IMG/VR virus record: IMGVR_UViG_3300025322_001758
Location: 1 to 20,651 of that record
Direction: 5' to 3' (one strand)
Length of the DNA stretch: 20,651 nt
Source of the DNA: a virus
Below the pieces are notes generated by a model, which was not told the DNA's origin, did no database searches, and saw only the letters and a program-made list of their open reading frames with translations. This document shows, piece after piece, positions 15,451 to 20,651 of the stretch; the stretch's first letter is position 1; every line of letters starts with the position of its first letter. The position numbers and the translations under genes were made by a program.

Positions 15451-16476
15451 TTACCTCCCTACTTCGATGAATGGCAGATACACTCGATGCGGTAGCAGTG
15501 GCATCGGTGGAATGAAGCTGGTGATGTAGTCCGCGAGTGCAGGCAACGCCTCTTGAAAGTTCGCGCGCTGATAGTTGCCGAGTGTCCACATCGCGGCACC
15601 CACGATGTAATCATCCTCAGCGAGTTGCAGATCGTACCAACCTAGATCATCGATGAACGGCTGCACCCCGATGAACTCGAAACCAGCAGCCTGACCAGCC
15701 TCGCTGATGATCAACCTTGGTCGTGCATCGGCTAGCAGCACTGCATAGAGCTGTCGATAGCGCAGCGCGAGATACGATCCGCGCAGCGTATCGGGATTCC
15801 CCTGCCCTACCCCGCCGTACTCATGCAAGCTCAAATAGTGTCCGTGTGCAGCGGCGTAGCGCAACGCGGGAGCGATCTCGTTGATCGTCGCATCGTCTAA
15901 CGGTGGGTTGCCTGTGCTGAATGCGTACAGCGCGAGCGTAAAGCCGTCGCGGTCGGCGAGCTTCATCATCTCGATGAAGAAGTCACCTTGCCAACCCCAA
16001 TCCGATGAGAACTCGTTGAACGTCTCCCACACGTCGACCTGCGAGTGAGAGAGCCAGGTCGGCAGCACGAGACTGTAATACGTATCGGCAGCGGCTGATG
16101 CCGATGGGAAGTCACTCGGCTTGAATGCTTGCAAGTCGTAGCTGACACCGGTGATCGGATCGCGGATCGAGTTCAATCGACCGACAGTTAGCGCGTTCGG
16201 CATGTACAGTTTGACCTCACGCAGTGGTGATAGATCGTCAATGGCCTTTACGACCGACAACTGAACGCCCTCGCTGGCGAGTCGCATCAGGAATAAGCCG
16301 AAACCTGTGCGCCGGCCTGGCACGATGTGAAGACCGATCTTGCTCGTGATGCGTTGGATGATGACATGTGGCGTTGGGACTGGCGAGATCGGACTGCGTG
16401 TGGGAGTCGGGCCGATGCAAGCAGTGAGGATCAATGCGATGATGATAGCGTGAGATGTTTTACGCTTCAGTTTCAT
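15451..16476 (-). CDS. Glycoside-hydrolase-like lipoprotein, possible endolysin (341 aa)
   Basis: Start chosen at the ATG complementary to 16474-16476, with AAGGA 8 nt before it and a signal peptide directly after. KRKTSHAIIIALILTAC has the lipobox LTAC, predicting lipidation at Cys20 and an outside location. A linker of Pro and Thr follows. The body has a TIM-barrel-like clan GH-A look: LHIVPGRRTGFG, then VDVWETFNEFSSDW (candidate acid/base Glu155 in the Asn-Glu pair), LSLHEYGG, and LIISEAGQAAG (candidate nucleophile Glu259), with AAMWTLGNY near the end. The tail HRVYLPFIEVGR resembles Chloroflexota exported-protein termini. Cell-wall cleavage at lysis or host modification are both possible. 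It overlaps the gene upstream by 17 bases. Confidence 0.65.
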   Translation of the reverse strand: MKLKRKTSHAIIIALILTACIGPTPTRSPISPVPTPHVIIQRITSKIGLHIVPGRRTGFGLFLMRLASEGVQLSVVKAIDDLSPLREVKLYMPNALTVGRLNSIRDPITGVSYDLQAFKPSDFPSASAAADTYYSLVLPTWLSHSQVDVWETFNEFSSDWGWQGDFFIEMMKLADRDGFTLALYAFSTGNPPLDDATINEIAPALRYAAAHGHYLSLHEYGGVGQGNPDTLRGSYLALRYRQLYAVLLADARPRLIISEAGQAAGFEFIGVQPFIDDLGWYDLQLAEDDYIVGAAMWTLGNYQRANFQEALPALADYITSFIPPMPLLPHRVYLPFIEVGR

Positions 16477-16726
16477 ATGGGGTGTCCTTGTAGTTAACTT
16501 TGATGCTGATACGCGGCTGAGTTTGATACGGCGTATCGTCGCCGAGCCGCATCGAGATATTAGCTGAGCAAGCACGCGCACGAAGCAGCGCATCGATCAT
16601 CGCCTGCACCTCGCGGTACTCGTAAATGCCAAACACCTCATCAGTCTCGCACAGCGATAGCGCGCTGTCAAGCAACTCGATGATGCGACGCACTTTGGCG
16701 AGCTTGCCGAGTTGATCTTTGATCAT
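16460..16726 (-). CDS. Hypothetical small protein (88 aa)
   Basis: No family recognised. The first 55 residues are helical (KLAKVRRIIELLDSALSLCE; EYREVQAMIDALLRARACSA) and the last 30 look beta (PRISIKVNYKDTPYETEA). The ATG (complement of 16724-16726) has GAGG about 8 nt before it. It overlaps the gene on either side (ATGA, 4 bases upstream; 17 bases with the glycosidase-like gene), so it belongs to one leftward operon. Not an obvious DNA-binding or membrane protein. Confidence 0.6.
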   Translation of the reverse strand: MIKDQLGKLAKVRRIIELLDSALSLCETDEVFGIYEYREVQAMIDALLRARACSANISMRLGDDTPYQTQPRISIKVNYKDTPYETEA

Positions 16727-17106
16727 CTTGCGTGCCTCTGAGCATAATAGACTGTGTCCATGTGTCTGTAGAAACTGGCATCAGTGAACCACTCGCCGCA
16801 GGAGCATTGTTGAAGACAACTGTCCATATCATCATCGATTCTGTAGTGTCTTTCATCGAGCCAATGTCGAGATGGTTGTTTTGGTAATCGCACTGGATCA
16901 GGTCTATCGCGATACACAATTCGATCTTGATAGATGATGCGATCTTGATACACAATGGTTTCAATCGCTGCATCGAGATCGCTCAAACGCAATCCATGTC
17001 TCTGCACAAGCTCAGACAGTTTCTTCGCGGCAGCAACAGCCTCGTTGACATTGGACGAGATCACAAGTCGATGGAGTTTCTTGGCAAGCTCGATGTGATC
17101 ACTCAT
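16723..17106 (-). CDS. DUF2786-like protein with a Cys-rich C-terminus (127 aa)
   Basis: Residues about 3-45 (ELAKKLHRLVISSNVNEAVA, then AAKKLSELVQRHGL) fit the helical DUF2786 pattern of phage proteins (LA..A...N.nEA..A..KA.eL...hGL). A linker of three hexapeptides (IVYQDR, IIYQDR, IVYRDR) follows. The end carries C97, C101, C103 and H115 in CLQQCSCGEWF and YRHM, a plausible metal-binding patch. It overlaps the next gene downstream by ATGA. DUF2786 proteins are common in phages and their function is unknown. The N-terminal match is moderate. Confidence 0.6.
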   Translation of the reverse strand: MSDHIELAKKLHRLVISSNVNEAVAAAKKLSELVQRHGLRLSDLDAAIETIVYQDRIIYQDRIVYRDRPDPVRLPKQPSRHWLDERHYRIDDDMDSCLQQCSCGEWFTDASFYRHMDTVYYAQRHAR

Positions 17107-17317
17107 CGATCAATAGCCTCCGACCGTCTCGTTCTCGACGACACGCACAGCAAAGTGCTACTCTCGGCATGCATTGAATATCGCCTGCATCGAGTTCAAA
17201 CGATGCACCGACCGCGATGAGACACTCGATCCAATCGGGTCGCGCCTGTGCTAATGCAACAAGAACGCCTGCAATGTTCTTGCGAAAATACGGTCTAGAG
17301 TCCCGATGGTCCAACAT
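17099..17317 (-). CDS. Hypothetical small protein (72 aa)
   Basis: Unrecognised. The start at the ATG complementary to 17315-17317 is well supported: GAGAGGAG stands 4-5 nt before it, within the last bases of the helix-turn-helix gene. The protein reads RPYFRKNIAGVLVALAQARP, then DWIECLIAVGASFELDAGD and ends with a Cys-rich patch (ALCCACRRERDGRR). It overlaps the neighbours by 23 and 8 bases. A longer version reaching 17509 would read in the shadow of the helix-turn-helix gene and is not favoured. Confidence 0.55.
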   Translation of the reverse strand: MLDHRDSRPYFRKNIAGVLVALAQARPDWIECLIAVGASFELDAGDIQCMPRVALCCACRRERDGRRLLIDE

Positions 17318-17645
17318 CGATCTCCTCTCGATTGCGAATCTTCCAGGCGAGCACGGCAACCGGCATATCGGCGATGCGCTGGTAGGTGCGTGGCTTCGAT
17401 GTACATTGTTTGTGCTGCCGATGCACCTTGCCGCACTTTGCACAGACCTGAAGCGTAACGTAGATCGGTAATCCGAGTGCGTGCCGAATGTGCGATGATC
17501 TCGGTTCATAGCCTTGTGAGATGCGGATCAACGTGCCTGCTGATAGACCCACCTCACGTCCTACAGCACGCCATGATCCCAATTCGCGCTTGAGCCTCAG
17601 AATGCGTTTCTGGGCGCGTTTCAGTTCCAGTGCAGGATTCCTCAT
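17295..17645 (-). CDS. Helix-turn-helix protein with zinc-knuckle-like C-terminus (116 aa)
   Basis: Probable DNA-binding regulator. GSWRAVGREVGLSAGTLIRI (23-42) is a helix-turn-helix, and GLPIYVTLQVCAKCGKVHRQ begins a Cys/His patch (C68, C71, H75, H78, C81) that may bind zinc. A long basic helix leads it (LELKRAQKRILRLKREL). ATG at the complement of 17643-17645 has GGGAG 8 nt upstream. ATG at 17720 also has a GGGGG-type site and would add 25 residues. A 21-bp palindrome 28-48 bp upstream of the chosen start fits autoregulation. It heads the leftward gene string after a 151-bp gap. Confidence 0.65.
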   Translation of the reverse strand: MRNPALELKRAQKRILRLKRELGSWRAVGREVGLSAGTLIRISQGYEPRSSHIRHALGLPIYVTLQVCAKCGKVHRQHKQCTSKPRTYQRIADMPVAVLAWKIRNREEIDVGPSGL

Positions 17646-17672
17646 CTTGTGTCTCCCGTCGCCTGATTTGCC

Positions 17673-17693
17673 CCTGTCCAAGCGTTGGACGGG
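17673..17693. promoter_or_regulatory. 21-bp palindrome, candidate operator of the helix-turn-helix gene
   Basis: GTCCAAgcgTTGGAC (17676-17690) is a perfect 6-bp dyad with a 3-bp centre, extended on each side by CC and GG after one mismatch. It lies just upstream of the preferred ATG. A weak -10-like CATAAT is on the reverse strand at 17748-17743; no -35 was found. It may instead be a small leader hairpin. Confidence 0.45.
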
Positions 17694-17759
17694 CATTGTG
17701 GCAGACATCCTCGCTCCCATCTGATCCCCCTACCCTACCCCGATTATGTCATCTTGATC

Positions 17760-17804
17760 GTGCGTGCGCGTGCGTGCGTCCGTAAACTCACGCAGCTCAC
17801 GCAG
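17760..17804. repeat. Alternating purine-pyrimidine tract and short tandem repeat
   Basis: 17760-17779 alternate strictly between purines and pyrimidines (GTGCGTGCGCGTGCGTGCGT), a type that can form Z-DNA under supercoiling. Just downstream CTCACGCAG occurs twice in tandem (17787-17804). The tract lies in the 151-bp gap between the ribbon-helix-helix-like gene and the helix-turn-helix gene; no clear terminator hairpin is seen there. Confidence 0.5.
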
Positions 17805-17997
17805 TCCCTGGCGGGTTGGGTGGGGGAGTCGGATCGGTAGTTTGTCCTTCGACGCTGAGCACGCCCGCGTCAATCAGAGACTGACGAAGGAGCACCAATG
17901 CCTGCTCCCGCGGCAAACGCCACTCTCGTAAAGCAATCTTCTTCAGTGCATTGTACTCGTCGGCTGACAGCTTGATCATAAATTGTGTTGTTGTCAT
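17797..17997 (-). CDS. Ribbon-helix-helix-like regulator (66 aa)
   Basis: TTTQFMIKLSADEYNALKKI, then ALREWRLPREQALVLLRQSL, then IDAGVL is the strand-helix-helix order of Arc/CopG-type DNA-binding proteins (IkLs..E...L..iA....r...eQA..lL...L...G). The acidic or Pro-rich tail (TTDPTPPPNPPG) is low complexity. The ATG overlaps the end of the upstream gene (ATGA). It is probably an early regulator, like the 57-residue protein two genes upstream. Confidence 0.65.
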   Translation of the reverse strand: MTTTQFMIKLSADEYNALKKIALREWRLPREQALVLLRQSLIDAGVLSVEGQTTDPTPPPNPPGTA

Positions 17998-18746
17998 GCG
18001 GCCTCCTTAGATATAGGATCGGCCAGCGCGCGGAACAGCGCGCGGCCCGGTGCAAGTAGATCAACGCCGGAGTTGTGATTGTTGTTATCGCGCCACACGG
18101 CGTATCCGTGTTGGATCAGCGTATCACGCAACTCGTTGAACTCATCTCGATTGTAGAGATGTGCCCAACGGCGCTGAGTGAACGGCTCATCGGCACTGAC
18201 TCCGCGTGCCACCTCGGCGATAGCCCTCTCGTCGCCGCGCGGGATGTCGATCCGACGCGAGCGGAGATAGCGGCCGGCAGCAGTTTGCTCCACCGCATTG
18301 AACGAGACGCGCTTGATGATCGGCTGCTCCGCAATGCGACCATCATTATTAAGATCGCGCTGGGTGATACGCTCAACTGTGCGCAGTAGTGAACGATGAT
18401 CGGCGAGTAGCCACAGCCATGATGCCGTGAGCGTGACGCCGAATGTGAGAATAGCAGTTGGAATCCAATCGCTACCATGCTGCGGCGAGGTGACTACCGT
18501 GATCGATGCGGCGATCACGGCTGCCGTAATGGTAGCCTGCGCAAGTGGCACTTTCACATCACCGGGAATAGTTGGCTCACGCATCGGGGTGACGCGCTCA
18601 TGCACCTGCTCCAGATTCGGAGCAGCGCCGCCGAAATTGAACGATTGCATCGTGTGCGTCTGGAAGCCGGCCGGTGCGCCGGCGTCGGCGACTGACGATA
18701 CGTGGAGTGCTGTACCGCACTGCGGACAGCGGAATTGAGCAATCAT
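17994..18746 (-). CDS. Two-span membrane protein with CxxC and Asp-rich loop (250 aa)
   Basis: Unrecognised. MIAQFRCPQCGTALHVS has one CxxC (7-10), half a zinc ribbon. Two hydrophobic helices follow, about 67-87 (PLAQATITAAVIAASITVV) and 95-116 (IPTAILTFGVTLTASWLWLL). DLNNDGRIAE (131-140) looks like an EF-hand or dockerin calcium loop. The C-terminal 60 residues (WAHLYNRDEFNELRDTLIQH, then GYAVWRDN) may be a small winged-helix fold. It overlaps the gene on either side by ATGA, so a regulatory operon encodes a membrane protein between two ribbon-helix-helix-like proteins. Signal sensing across the membrane is possible but not shown. Confidence 0.6.
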   Translation of the reverse strand: MIAQFRCPQCGTALHVSSVADAGAPAGFQTHTMQSFNFGGAAPNLEQVHERVTPMREPTIPGDVKVPLAQATITAAVIAASITVVTSPQHGSDWIPTAILTFGVTLTASWLWLLADHRSLLRTVERITQRDLNNDGRIAEQPIIKRVSFNAVEQTAAGRYLRSRRIDIPRGDERAIAEVARGVSADEPFTQRRWAHLYNRDEFNELRDTLIQHGYAVWRDNNNHNSGVDLLAPGRALFRALADPISKEAA

Positions 18747-18916
18747 GATCTCGACTTCTTGCGCTTGGCGCGTTCGATCTTGGCTTGGCGTTTAAGTGCG
18801 CGCCAGGCCTCGATGACGATCTCGTTGAGCGTTTCACCTGTACCTACGGCACGGCGCTTCATCTGCTGCCAGATGTGGCGATCGATCTGAATAGTAGCTC
18901 TCTCATTGTGATCCAT
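18743..18916 (-). CDS. Ribbon-helix-helix-like DNA-binding protein (57 aa)
   Basis: Short basic protein: RATIQIDRHIWQQMKRRAVG, then TGETLNEIVIEAWRALKRQ, then a Lys/Arg tail. The strand-helix-helix order, with TIQID followed by Leu-x-Glu-Ile-Val, is that of CopG/Arc-like repressors. Start at ATG (complement of 18914-18916) is 7 nt after a -10 box and there is no ribosome site, so translation would be leaderless. A longer version from 18961 lacks support because its start overlaps the promoter. It is the first gene of the leftward block. Confidence 0.65.
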   Translation of the reverse strand: MDHNERATIQIDRHIWQQMKRRAVGTGETLNEIVIEAWRALKRQAKIERAKRKKSRS

Positions 18917-18923
18917 GCCGCGT

Positions 18924-18952
18924 ACAATACTACAACTCTGTATTTCTGTCAA
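18924..18952 (-). promoter_or_regulatory. Leftward early promoter, leaderless start
   Basis: On the reverse strand TTGACA (18952-18947) is separated by 17 bp from TATTGT (18929-18924). Seven bases after the -10 comes the ATG at 18916, so transcription would start at or beside the start codon. AACTCTGTATT at 18934-18944 recurs nearly identically at 18974-18982 (AACTCTATT), a possible operator pair. Confidence 0.6.
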
Positions 18953-19007
18953 GTTGCACAATTACACATCTGTAACTCTATTCATACGATTGCTTGACAA
19001 TAAACTG

Positions 19008-19037
19008 TTGACAAATGACATTAAATGGTGGTAAAAT
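19008..19037 (+). promoter_or_regulatory. Rightward early promoter
   Basis: TTGACA (19008-19013), 18-bp spacer, TAAAAT (19032-19037). TTGACAA also occurs at 18994-19000, 14 bp earlier, so the repeat TTGACAA-7 bp-TTGACAA could be a repressor site as well as a -35. Transcription would begin near 19044 and lead to the gene at 19070. Confidence 0.65.
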
Positions 19038-19069
19038 ACCTGTGAGGTTGAGAGACAGGAGGCAGAGGC

Positions 19070-19360
19070 ATGGACGCGCAAGAACTCAAGCGAGCAATCG
19101 GAAAGAAAATCGAGAAGGAATCCACCGAACAGCTAACGGCCTTCCTGGTCAAGGTCGGCAACGAGAAGGGCGCGAAGGCTCAGCTTCGATTAGCCGACAT
19201 GATGGTTGAAGATCACGGTGGCAACCTCGACCTTGCTGCGGAAATTACCGCTCAGCAATCCCACAAAATTTCTCAGTGGGGTGGCAAAGCCTACCCGCTC
19301 AGCGAGAAACAATGCGCGGTGATTGCACGAGCGGCCAAGTATCAATTCAAGGGAGCTTGA
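19070..19360 (+). CDS. Hypothetical early protein (96 aa)
   Basis: Unrecognised, charged and helical: DAQELKRAIGKKIEKESTEQ, then FLVKVGNEKGAKAQLRLADM. The C-terminus HKISQWGGKAYPLSEKQCAV is compact, and the SEKQ plus following helix is the best landmark. AGGAGG (19057-19062) precedes ATG 19070 by 7 nt, and the rightward promoter lies just upstream. First gene of the rightward early block, so an early regulator or host-takeover role is possible. Confidence 0.6.
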   Translation: MDAQELKRAIGKKIEKESTEQLTAFLVKVGNEKGAKAQLRLADMMVEDHGGNLDLAAEITAQQSHKISQWGGKAYPLSEKQCAVIARAAKYQFKGA

Positions 19361-19374
19361 AGTTGCGGCCCTGA

Positions 19375-19615
19375 CGCCGGGTGCGCCCGAATAGCAAGGA
19401 GCATAAAATGAAGAAAAAGTCGTCAGCCGTGCTGTATGAGGAGTACGAGCGGATCCTTGAGGAAATATCGCTAAACAGGGCAGACATTGATGTGCTGCCC
19501 CTTGATAGGAAATCCGAGCAAGCAAAGAAGCGATATGAAGAGGCGCTTGCTCGTGAAGAATCAGAGGCGCGTGACTAACACGTGAGGAAAGCGCGAGCGT
19601 CGCCGGGTGCGCCCG
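19375..19615 (+). repeat. Duplicated 15-bp leader hairpin before two early genes
   Basis: CGCCGGGTGCGCCCG occurs identically at 19375-19389 and 19601-19615, each 18-20 nt before an ATG (19408, 19636). The core CGGG-TGCG-CCCG is a 4-bp hairpin with a UGCG loop. The sequences after it also resemble each other up to the start codons. Confidence 0.75.
19408..19578 (+). CDS. Small charged helical protein (56 aa)
   Basis: Unrecognised. ATG 19408 has AAGGAG six or so nt before it and is better than the upstream GTG 19381, which lies inside the repeated leader. The protein is one long amphipathic helix (MKKKSSAVLYEEYERILEEI, then KKRYEEALAREESEARD), probably coiled coil. It follows the 19070 gene by 47 bases and carries the duplicated hairpin in its leader. 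Confidence 0.55.
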   Translation: MKKKSSAVLYEEYERILEEISLNRADIDVLPLDRKSEQAKKRYEEALAREESEARD

Positions 19616-19635
19616 TGACAGCGCGGGAGAATGAA

Positions 19636-20271
19636 ATGGACGTAAAACTTACCGACAGTGACATGATGACCATGTCGAGCACCCAATGGGTCATCGGCGA
19701 GCCGATGACAGACACTAAACTGGGGGGGATGTGCATGCCCGGCGGTTTCCATTTTTACCGCGACAACCTATTGGCCACAATGATGAACCCATCCCACGGG
19801 GAGTTCTCACCGGTGCGTGCCTTTGAGTGCGAGCCGATGGGTGAAATCGCTGACGCTGAGAGTAAGTCAAAGGCGCAGTCGATGACGCTGCTGCGCGAGA
19901 TCGCGCTGCCAGATGTGGGCCTGAGTCAGCGGATCGTCTTCTCGGCTTTGGTAGCGTGGCGCTCACTAAAAATAAGGGGCCTCACCATCCCCGCATGGGA
20001 ATCCTGGGCAGATCGGATCGTTCGAGGCTCCCCATTCACCCCCACCGCCGGAGCCGTCGCCGATGACGACATCGCTGCCGCCTATGCCTATGCCGCCGAG
20101 GCCGTCTATGTCTATGCCACCTCTGCCGATGCCCGCTCCACCGATGCTGCCTACGCCGCTGCCTGCGCCGCTGGAGCCGTCGAAGAAGCTGCCTGTGCCA
20201 CAGGCGGTGACGCCGCCATCGCTGCCCACCGCCTGAACCTCATCGGCTTAGCGCACGAGGCAATGAAATAG
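19636..20271 (+). CDS. Hypothetical early protein with Ala/Tyr-rich tail (211 aa)
   Basis: No family recognised. ATG 19636 (MDVKLTDSDMMTM) has GGGAGA 5 nt before it; the upstream GTG 19582 would translate the leader hairpin. Residues about 1-135 look globular (MCMPGGFHFYRDNLLATMMN; SLKIRGLTIPAWESWADRIV). After that a low-complexity Ala-Tyr-Asp segment (IAAAYAYAAEAVYVYATSAD and AAYAAACAAGAVEEAACATG) spans about 40 residues, a type seen in several phage early proteins. The DNA here is rich in GCC and TAT repeats. The last helix is LIGLAHEAMK. Confidence 0.5.
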   Translation: MDVKLTDSDMMTMSSTQWVIGEPMTDTKLGGMCMPGGFHFYRDNLLATMMNPSHGEFSPVRAFECEPMGEIADAESKSKAQSMTLLREIALPDVGLSQRIVFSALVAWRSLKIRGLTIPAWESWADRIVRGSPFTPTAGAVADDDIAAAYAYAAEAVYVYATSADARSTDAAYAAACAAGAVEEAACATGGDAAIAAHRLNLIGLAHEAMK

Positions 20272-20273
20272 GC

Positions 20274-20316
20274 GTTTCAATTCCTTCATCGGGATTCACG
20301 CAGAATGAGGCGAAAC
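20274..20316 (+). promoter_or_regulatory. CRISPR-repeat-like hairpin in a gene leader
   Basis: GTTTCAATTCCTTCATCGGG continues as ATTCACGCAGAATGAGGCGA and ends AAC. Terminal GTTTC/GAAAC is complementary (with c20273 and g20317 giving CGTTTC/GAAACG). AATTCC and GGGATT form an inner stem with one G-U pair. This is the design of the large CRISPR repeat class that begins GTTTCAATCCC and contains GGGATT. At 43 nt it is longer than the usual 36-37 nt and is the only copy seen. The GAGG ribosome site (20307-20310) of the next gene lies inside, so a translation-control hairpin is an alternative. Confidence 0.4.
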
Positions 20317-20317
20317 G

Positions 20318-20578
20318 ATGACACCAAACGAAGACTACTACAACCCCCTTGCCCAACGCTTGCAGCAGCACCAGCGCATCGCTGACCTCGAAACACTGGT
20401 CGCCTCGCTCTACCGACGCGCGCATGCTGCTGAGAGTGCATTGCTCCACAATCGCACATGGCAGCAGTATCACCAGTCTGAAGCTGAGTATTCATGGCAG
20501 CATCCCGACACTGATGCCGATGCGCACAACCGACGCGCACGACTACTGATCGATCTCACACGAAAGGAGGTCAAATGA
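20318..20578 (+). CDS. Hypothetical small early protein (86 aa)
   Basis: Unrecognised; mostly helical and polar (LAQRLQQHQRIADLETLVAS; SLYRRAHAAESALLHNRTWQ). Ribosome site GAGG (20307-20310) is 7 nt before ATG 20318 and lies within the CRISPR-repeat-like leader. Its TGA overlaps the ATG of the next gene (ATGA). The helical pattern suggests a coiled coil. Confidence 0.55.
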   Translation: MTPNEDYYNPLAQRLQQHQRIADLETLVASLYRRAHAAESALLHNRTWQQYHQSEAEYSWQHPDTDADAHNRRARLLIDLTRKEVK

Positions 20579-20651
20579 CCCAAACCCCTCAGCGCGGTAG
20601 ACCCGCGATCTATACCGTCGAGACGGTCAGCGTGACGCTCGATCCCCTACC
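20575..20651 (+). CDS. N-terminal part of a CopG/HTH-like protein, cut by the window edge
   Basis: ATG 20575 overlaps the previous TGA (ATGA) behind a near-perfect AAGGAGG (20564-20570, 4-nt spacing). Visible sequence MTQTPQRGRPAIYTVETVSV continues TLDPL and runs off the window. The RGRPaiYt...VsvtL pattern recalls the start of ribbon-helix-helix or similar small regulators. The rest is not visible. Confidence 0.5.
   Translation, partial: MTQTPQRGRPAIYTVETVSVTLDPL

Noticed and set aside
17318-17509. Upstream extension of the 72-residue protein on the reverse strand
   Set aside because: It is the shadow frame of the helix-turn-helix gene, and the strong GAGAGGAG ribosome site supports a start at 17317.
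19966-20229. Gly-rich reverse-strand ORF of 87 codons
   Set aside because: Mirror of the low-complexity GCC/TAT-rich tail of the 211-residue gene; no ribosome site.
20274-20316. A true CRISPR array
   Set aside because: Only one copy is present, with no spacers and no cas genes nearby.

Overview
The window looks like the tail, lysis and early-control part of a tailed phage or prophage genome with a long non-contractile (siphovirus-like) tail. The basis is a tail tube protein, a G/GT pair of tail chaperones with a frameshift signal, a tape measure protein, and distal-tail and hub proteins in the usual order, with no sheath gene. Terminase, portal, major capsid protein and integrase are not in the window. 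The host is uncertain. The C-terminus of the glycosidase-like lipoprotein ends in a Val-Tyr-Leu-Pro-type tail often seen on exported proteins of Chloroflexota, which weakly suggests a phage of that phylum.

Positions 1-14433 form a rightward structural block. It starts with the end of a Gp80-like tail protein that appears frameshifted. It continues with a 590-residue fibre-like protein built on fifteen 20-residue repeats, a small adaptor-like protein and a connector-like protein. At 2791-3227 the block is interrupted by a reverse-strand single-span membrane gene with its own promoter, a 12-bp inverted repeat and a 24-codon upstream ORF. Two GT-B-type glycosyltransferases with a small gene between them follow, then gp10-like, tail terminator, tail tube, G/GT, tape measure, Dit-like and hub-like genes.

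Positions 14446-15447 hold a coupled mini-ORF, a stand-alone PAS-domain protein and an XhlA-like coiled-coil/membrane protein that may be a holin. It meets a leftward operon tail to tail. That leftward block (18916 down to 15343) is almost fully overlapping and encodes two ribbon-helix-helix-like proteins, a two-span membrane protein with a CxxC motif, a helix-turn-helix/zinc-knuckle protein, three small proteins, a glycoside-hydrolase-like lipoprotein and, directly behind it, a 34-residue membrane peptide.

A divergent promoter region lies at 18917-19069. The leftward promoter appears to start transcription at or next to an ATG (leaderless). The rightward promoter drives small early genes (19070 to the right edge). 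Two of these carry an identical 15-bp GC-rich hairpin in their leaders. The leader before the gene at 20318 is a solitary element that looks like one CRISPR repeat. The most interesting items are this element, the complete -1 frameshift signal at 7726-7772, the PAS protein beside the lysis genes, the hidden 34-residue membrane gene, and the glycosyltransferase pair inside the virion operon. Every stretch longer than 300 bases is covered by a gene.
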